Assembly (NCBI GenBank): GCA_963170055.1
Contig: CAUJGJ010000004.1
Coordinates: 1,217,201-1,232,200, forward strand
Direction: 5' to 3'
DNA from: Halisarca cf. caerulea
Lineage: Eukaryota > Porifera > Demospongiae > Chondrillida > Halisarcidae
DNA length: 15,000 nucleotides
Position 1 is the stretch's first letter. Every line of letters begins with the position of its first letter. Positions 12,651-15,000 of the stretch are shown piece by piece. A program made the translations under genes and the position numbers. The notes below the pieces were generated by a model. That model made no database searches, had not been told where the DNA came from, and worked only from the letters and a program-made list of their open reading frames with translations.

Positions 12651-14411
12651 CGCCATCATGTTGGCTGTAAAGTATATAATTATAATGCCTTCAATTCTAT
12701 CAGAAGGGATAAGATGATGACTGCTGTTGAAGAATTCATTCCCAGCTTAAAGCCATTCGTACACTCCATGTATTCTTCACCATCAAAGTTGTGGTGGGGA
12801 GAAGGGGAGATTGCATCTGCGGAGGGAGTTCAGCAGGGGGATCCCATTGGGCCTCTACTATTCTGCCTCACCATCCACAGGATGATAACACAACTGCAGA
12901 CTGCATTCAATGTATGGTTCTTGGATGATGGGGCAATTGGTGGTAACGTGGTTGAGCTGAACAGGGCCCTTACAACTATTGAGCAAGAAGGTGAGCAACT
13001 TGGTCTCTACCTTAATGTACACAAATGTGAGCTTGTCCGCCATGGTCTGTCAGATATGGCATCTCTTTCGGATGCCTTTCCAGATCTGATGGTGGTAGAT
13101 TCGGCATCCGCTAACCTCCTAGGATCTCCTCTTGGCAATATGTCTGCTTTGAATGTATGCCTGGAATCCAAGATCCACCAGCTACGTTTAATCAGTAACC
13201 GTTTGCGTTATTTAGATTCCCATGATGCCCTAATTCTGCTCAAACATGCCTTAGCCCTACCCAAGCTTCTCCACATTTTGCGTAGTTCACCTGCCTTTGC
13301 CTCCCCTTTGTTACAAGAATATGACAACATCCTTGTGGCCATGGTTTCACAGATCACCAACAATCATCTCTGTATTGAGGATCCAGCCTGGGTACAGGCA
13401 TCTTTACCTGTTGCTTATGGGGGACTGGGAATAAGGAGTGCTGTTCATCTGGCCCCTTCCACTTTTCTAGCATCAGCTGATGCAGCCTCCGAAATTGTTC
13501 GCCAGTTACTGCCAGTCAACATGGTTTTGAATGTGTATCCAGAACGTGAATCAGCCTTGATCTTGTGGAAAGAGAATGTGCCTATTGGTGAAGAGCCTCC
13601 TGCACCTCCATCATCATATAAGCAGAGGGCATGGGACAGGCCTCGGGTTTTGGCTCGCCACAATGCTTTGATGAGTAATGCTCAAGACTTGGGCACGAAG
13701 GCCCGCCTGCTAGCAACTTCCACAAAGGAGTCAGGAGCATGGCTTAGTGCATTGCCCTGCTCGGCCCTAGGTTTAAGAATGTCAAATGACACTGTACGGA
13801 TAGCCGTGGGGTTACGGCTGGGTATGCCTCTTTGCCAACCACACTCCTGTATTCATTGCAACTCTGAGGTGACAACTCTTGGCACACATGGATTACATTG
13901 TCGTAGGAGTCAAGGAAGACACCCACGGCATTTCGAACTTAATCAAATAATCCATCGTTCTTTGCAATCTGCCAAGGTTCCCTCTAGACTTGAACCCACA
14001 GGTCTATCTGCCTCAGACCATTTGTTTCCTGATGGATTGTCCTTGATTCCTTGGTCTAGTGGTAAATTCTTAGTTTGGGATGCCACATGCACAGATACCT
14101 ACTGCATCTCAAACATCAATCGCACTAGCACTGAAGCAGGAGCTGCTGCAGCTCATGCAGAGGCAGAAAAGAGGAGAATTTATGACTACCTTTGTAGATC
14201 ATACTGTTTTATTCCTGTCGGTGTTGAGACCAGTGGTGCTTGTGGTCCTCAGGCTTTGTCCTTATTCAGGGAAGTAGGGAATCGCATTAGGAGAGTGACT
14301 GGAGATCCACTTGCCTTCACATATTTGATGCAAAGAATTTCTGTTGCAATTCAGCGGGGCAACGCCATGTCCATTATGGGTTCAATGACCCTCGATTACA
14401 CCCCACCTTGA
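12651..14411 (+). CDS. 5'-truncated retroelement: reverse transcriptase plus endonuclease-like domain
   Basis: The frame is open from 12651, with the first ATG in a usable position at 12714 (565 aa from there). Before that ATG the frame reads NAFNSIRRDK, the end of RT motif A. Numbering from 12714, RT motif GVQQGDPIGPLLF is at 38-50 and the catalytic FLDD at 69-72. A zinc knuckle (C379-x2-C382-x9-H392-x3-C396) follows, then RHFELNQIIHRSL. A PD-(D/E)XK-like signature comes next (E427, P439-D440, then D456 in LVWDATC), and conserved AVAIQRG-type residues close the protein (SVAIQRGNAMSIMG). RT, knuckle and restriction-like endonuclease in this order is the layout of R2/NeSL-type non-LTR retrotransposons, but LDD in place of ADD leaves the clade open. 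The N-terminal half is missing, and the motif A aspartate seems replaced (KVYNYNAFN). The copy is probably inactive although the remaining frame has no stop. Confidence 0.8.
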   Translation, partial: RHHVGCKVYNYNAFNSIRRDKMMTAVEEFIPSLKPFVHSMYSSPSKLWWGEGEIASAEGVQQGDPIGPLLFCLTIHRMITQLQTAFNVWFLDDGAIGGNVVELNRALTTIEQEGEQLGLYLNVHKCELVRHGLSDMASLSDAFPDLMVVDSASANLLGSPLGNMSALNVCLESKIHQLRLISNRLRYLDSHDALILLKHALALPKLLHILRSSPAFASPLLQEYDNILVAMVSQITNNHLCIEDPAWVQASLPVAYGGLGIRSAVHLAPSTFLASADAASEIVRQLLPVNMVLNVYPERESALILWKENVPIGEEPPAPPSSYKQRAWDRPRVLARHNALMSNAQDLGTKARLLATSTKESGAWLSALPCSALGLRMSNDTVRIAVGLRLGMPLCQPHSCIHCNSEVTTLGTHGLHCRRSQGRHPRHFELNQIIHRSLQSAKVPSRLEPTGLSASDHLFPDGLSLIPWSSGKFLVWDATCTDTYCISNINRTSTEAGAAAAHAEAEKRRIYDYLCRSYCFIPVGVETSGACGPQALSLFREVGNRIRRVTGDPLAFTYLMQRISVAIQRGNAMSIMGSMTLDYTPP

Positions 14412-14620
14412 TTGGTGGTATACATTTTTGGAACTTTCATGCATGCATTCTATTGATTAATTAGGCCTTATATGTAATCATTTTTTTTTCTTTCATTTTG
14501 TGTTGTCTGTAATAATAATCTGTGTTTAGTAATTTCCGTTTGTGCTTGTGACTAGTATATTATATTAATTATCTATGTATCATGTGTTTAATTTTGTTGT
14601 ACACACCTGTTGTTTTTGTC

Positions 14621-14660
<40 letters not shown>
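14412..14660 (+). mobile_element. 3' non-coding tail of the retroelement ending in (TAA)n (inferred)
   Basis: About 210 nt of T-rich non-coding DNA follows the stop codon, then (TAA/ATA)n at 14622-14658. Several non-LTR retrotransposon families end in short A-rich microsatellites instead of plain poly(A), so the repeat may mark the element's 3' end. This rests on position only. Confidence 0.4.
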
Positions 14661-14661
<1 letters not shown>

Positions 14662-14668
14662 TAATAAC
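14622..14668. repeat. (TAA)n microsatellite
   Basis: About 12 copies of the TAA trinucleotide with one interruption (TGATAATAA) at its right end. The poly-Asn frame across it is not a gene. Confidence 0.95.
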
Positions 14669-14670
14669 CA

Positions 14671-14758
14671 GACCCTGTTTCGCCTCGTTCATTATACACC
14701 ATTTTTACTGCACGAGCGAGCGGTAAAAATAGTGGATTATAACGAGCGAAACAGGTTC
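14671..14758. repeat. long imperfect hairpin, about 88 bp
   Basis: The left arm GACCCTGTTTCGCCTCGTTC, continuing ATTATACACCATTTTTACTGC, pairs with the right arm GCGGTAAAAATAGTGGATTA, continuing TAACGAGCGAAACAGGTTC. Only single-base bulges or mismatches interrupt the pairing, and the loop is about 6-8 nt. It may be a tiny foldback element or encode a structured RNA. It abuts the (TAA)n tract. Confidence 0.7.
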
Positions 14759-15000
14759 TGCATGGTTGACGAGACTATATATATATAATACATTATAGCC
14801 TGTATGCTGTATTAATAGTAATAACTAATATAGCCCTCGCGCCTATATCTTAACTATTATAGCATCCGTTCGTGGACTTTAGGCAAGTGTTCTTGACTTC
14901 TAGGAATTTGACGAAGAAATTTGAACGTTAATTATCGAGTTTCTGAGGAAAATGATTGGCGGTAAGAATCCCCAAAGAAGACTTCACTTCTTGCGATGGC
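14759..15000. other. AT-rich end of window, possible 5' end of a further gene
   Basis: No complete gene is visible. An ATG at 14952 (GAAAATGA context) opens a frame that runs to the window edge and reads MIGGKNPQRRLHFLRW. Alternatively, GGCG/GTAAGAAT at 14960-14961 could be a splice donor after a four-codon first exon. The minus strand is also open here for about 22 codons. The evidence is too thin to call a gene. Confidence 0.2.

Noticed and set aside
12597..14677. CAGACCCT on both sides of the retroelement as a target-site duplication
   Set aside because: Eight matching bases at roughly 12602 and 14669 could be chance. Weak RT-like remnants (ATIHSIT in another frame) may extend into the left flank, so the boundary is not established.

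Overview
The window is a piece of an AT-rich animal genome. Genes are split by short and long introns with GT-AG borders. The intergenic and intronic DNA is packed with simple repeats ((TG)n, (AT)n, (TAA)n) and short terminal-inverted-repeat (TIR) elements. A demosponge is my best guess, from frequent words such as GCATGC and TAGCTAGC, compact Ig/FN3 receptor genes and the kind of reverse transcriptase present. This is an impression; a cnidarian or other invertebrate cannot be excluded. I see no rRNA, tRNA gene, CRISPR array or prokaryotic operon.

The main content is two small single-pass cell-surface receptor genes facing each other tail to tail. None of their exons is a long obvious ORF; I assembled both by matching splice sites and reading phase. 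Gene A (+, 871..5260, seven exons, 258 aa) encodes a signal peptide, one cysteine-rich Ig-like domain, a Ser/Thr/Pro stalk, a transmembrane helix and a 42-residue tail. Gene B (-, 11841..6719, five exons, 269 aa) encodes a signal peptide, a canonical Ig domain, an FN3 domain, a transmembrane helix and an 18-residue tail. Ten of the eleven introns are phase 1, and each extracellular domain is one symmetric exon, the classic arrangement for exon shuffling. Neither tail has a tyrosine-based signalling motif or an enzymatic domain, so the proteins look like adhesion or recognition receptors that signal, if at all, through partners. The function is inferred.

Layout: 1-65, end of a TIR element; 66-870, upstream region with a TATA-like box; 871-5260, gene A, whose intron 1 carries a TIR element (1366-1560) and a foldback element with an (AT)n core (1600-1996), intron 5 a 297-bp TIR element and intron 6 a very long (TG)n; 5261-6718, 3' UTRs and the convergent intergenic space with another (TG)n; 6719-11841, gene B, whose introns hold several miniature elements, a G18 run and a seven-copy tandem array (11022-11451); 11842-12650, gene-poor upstream DNA with AATGATCATGATCATT palindromes; about 12651-14660, a 5'-truncated retroelement coding for a reverse transcriptase fused to a zinc-knuckle/PD-(D/E)XK-like endonuclease, ending in (TAA)n; 14671-14758, a long imperfect hairpin; then AT-rich DNA to the end, perhaps with the start of another gene at 14952.
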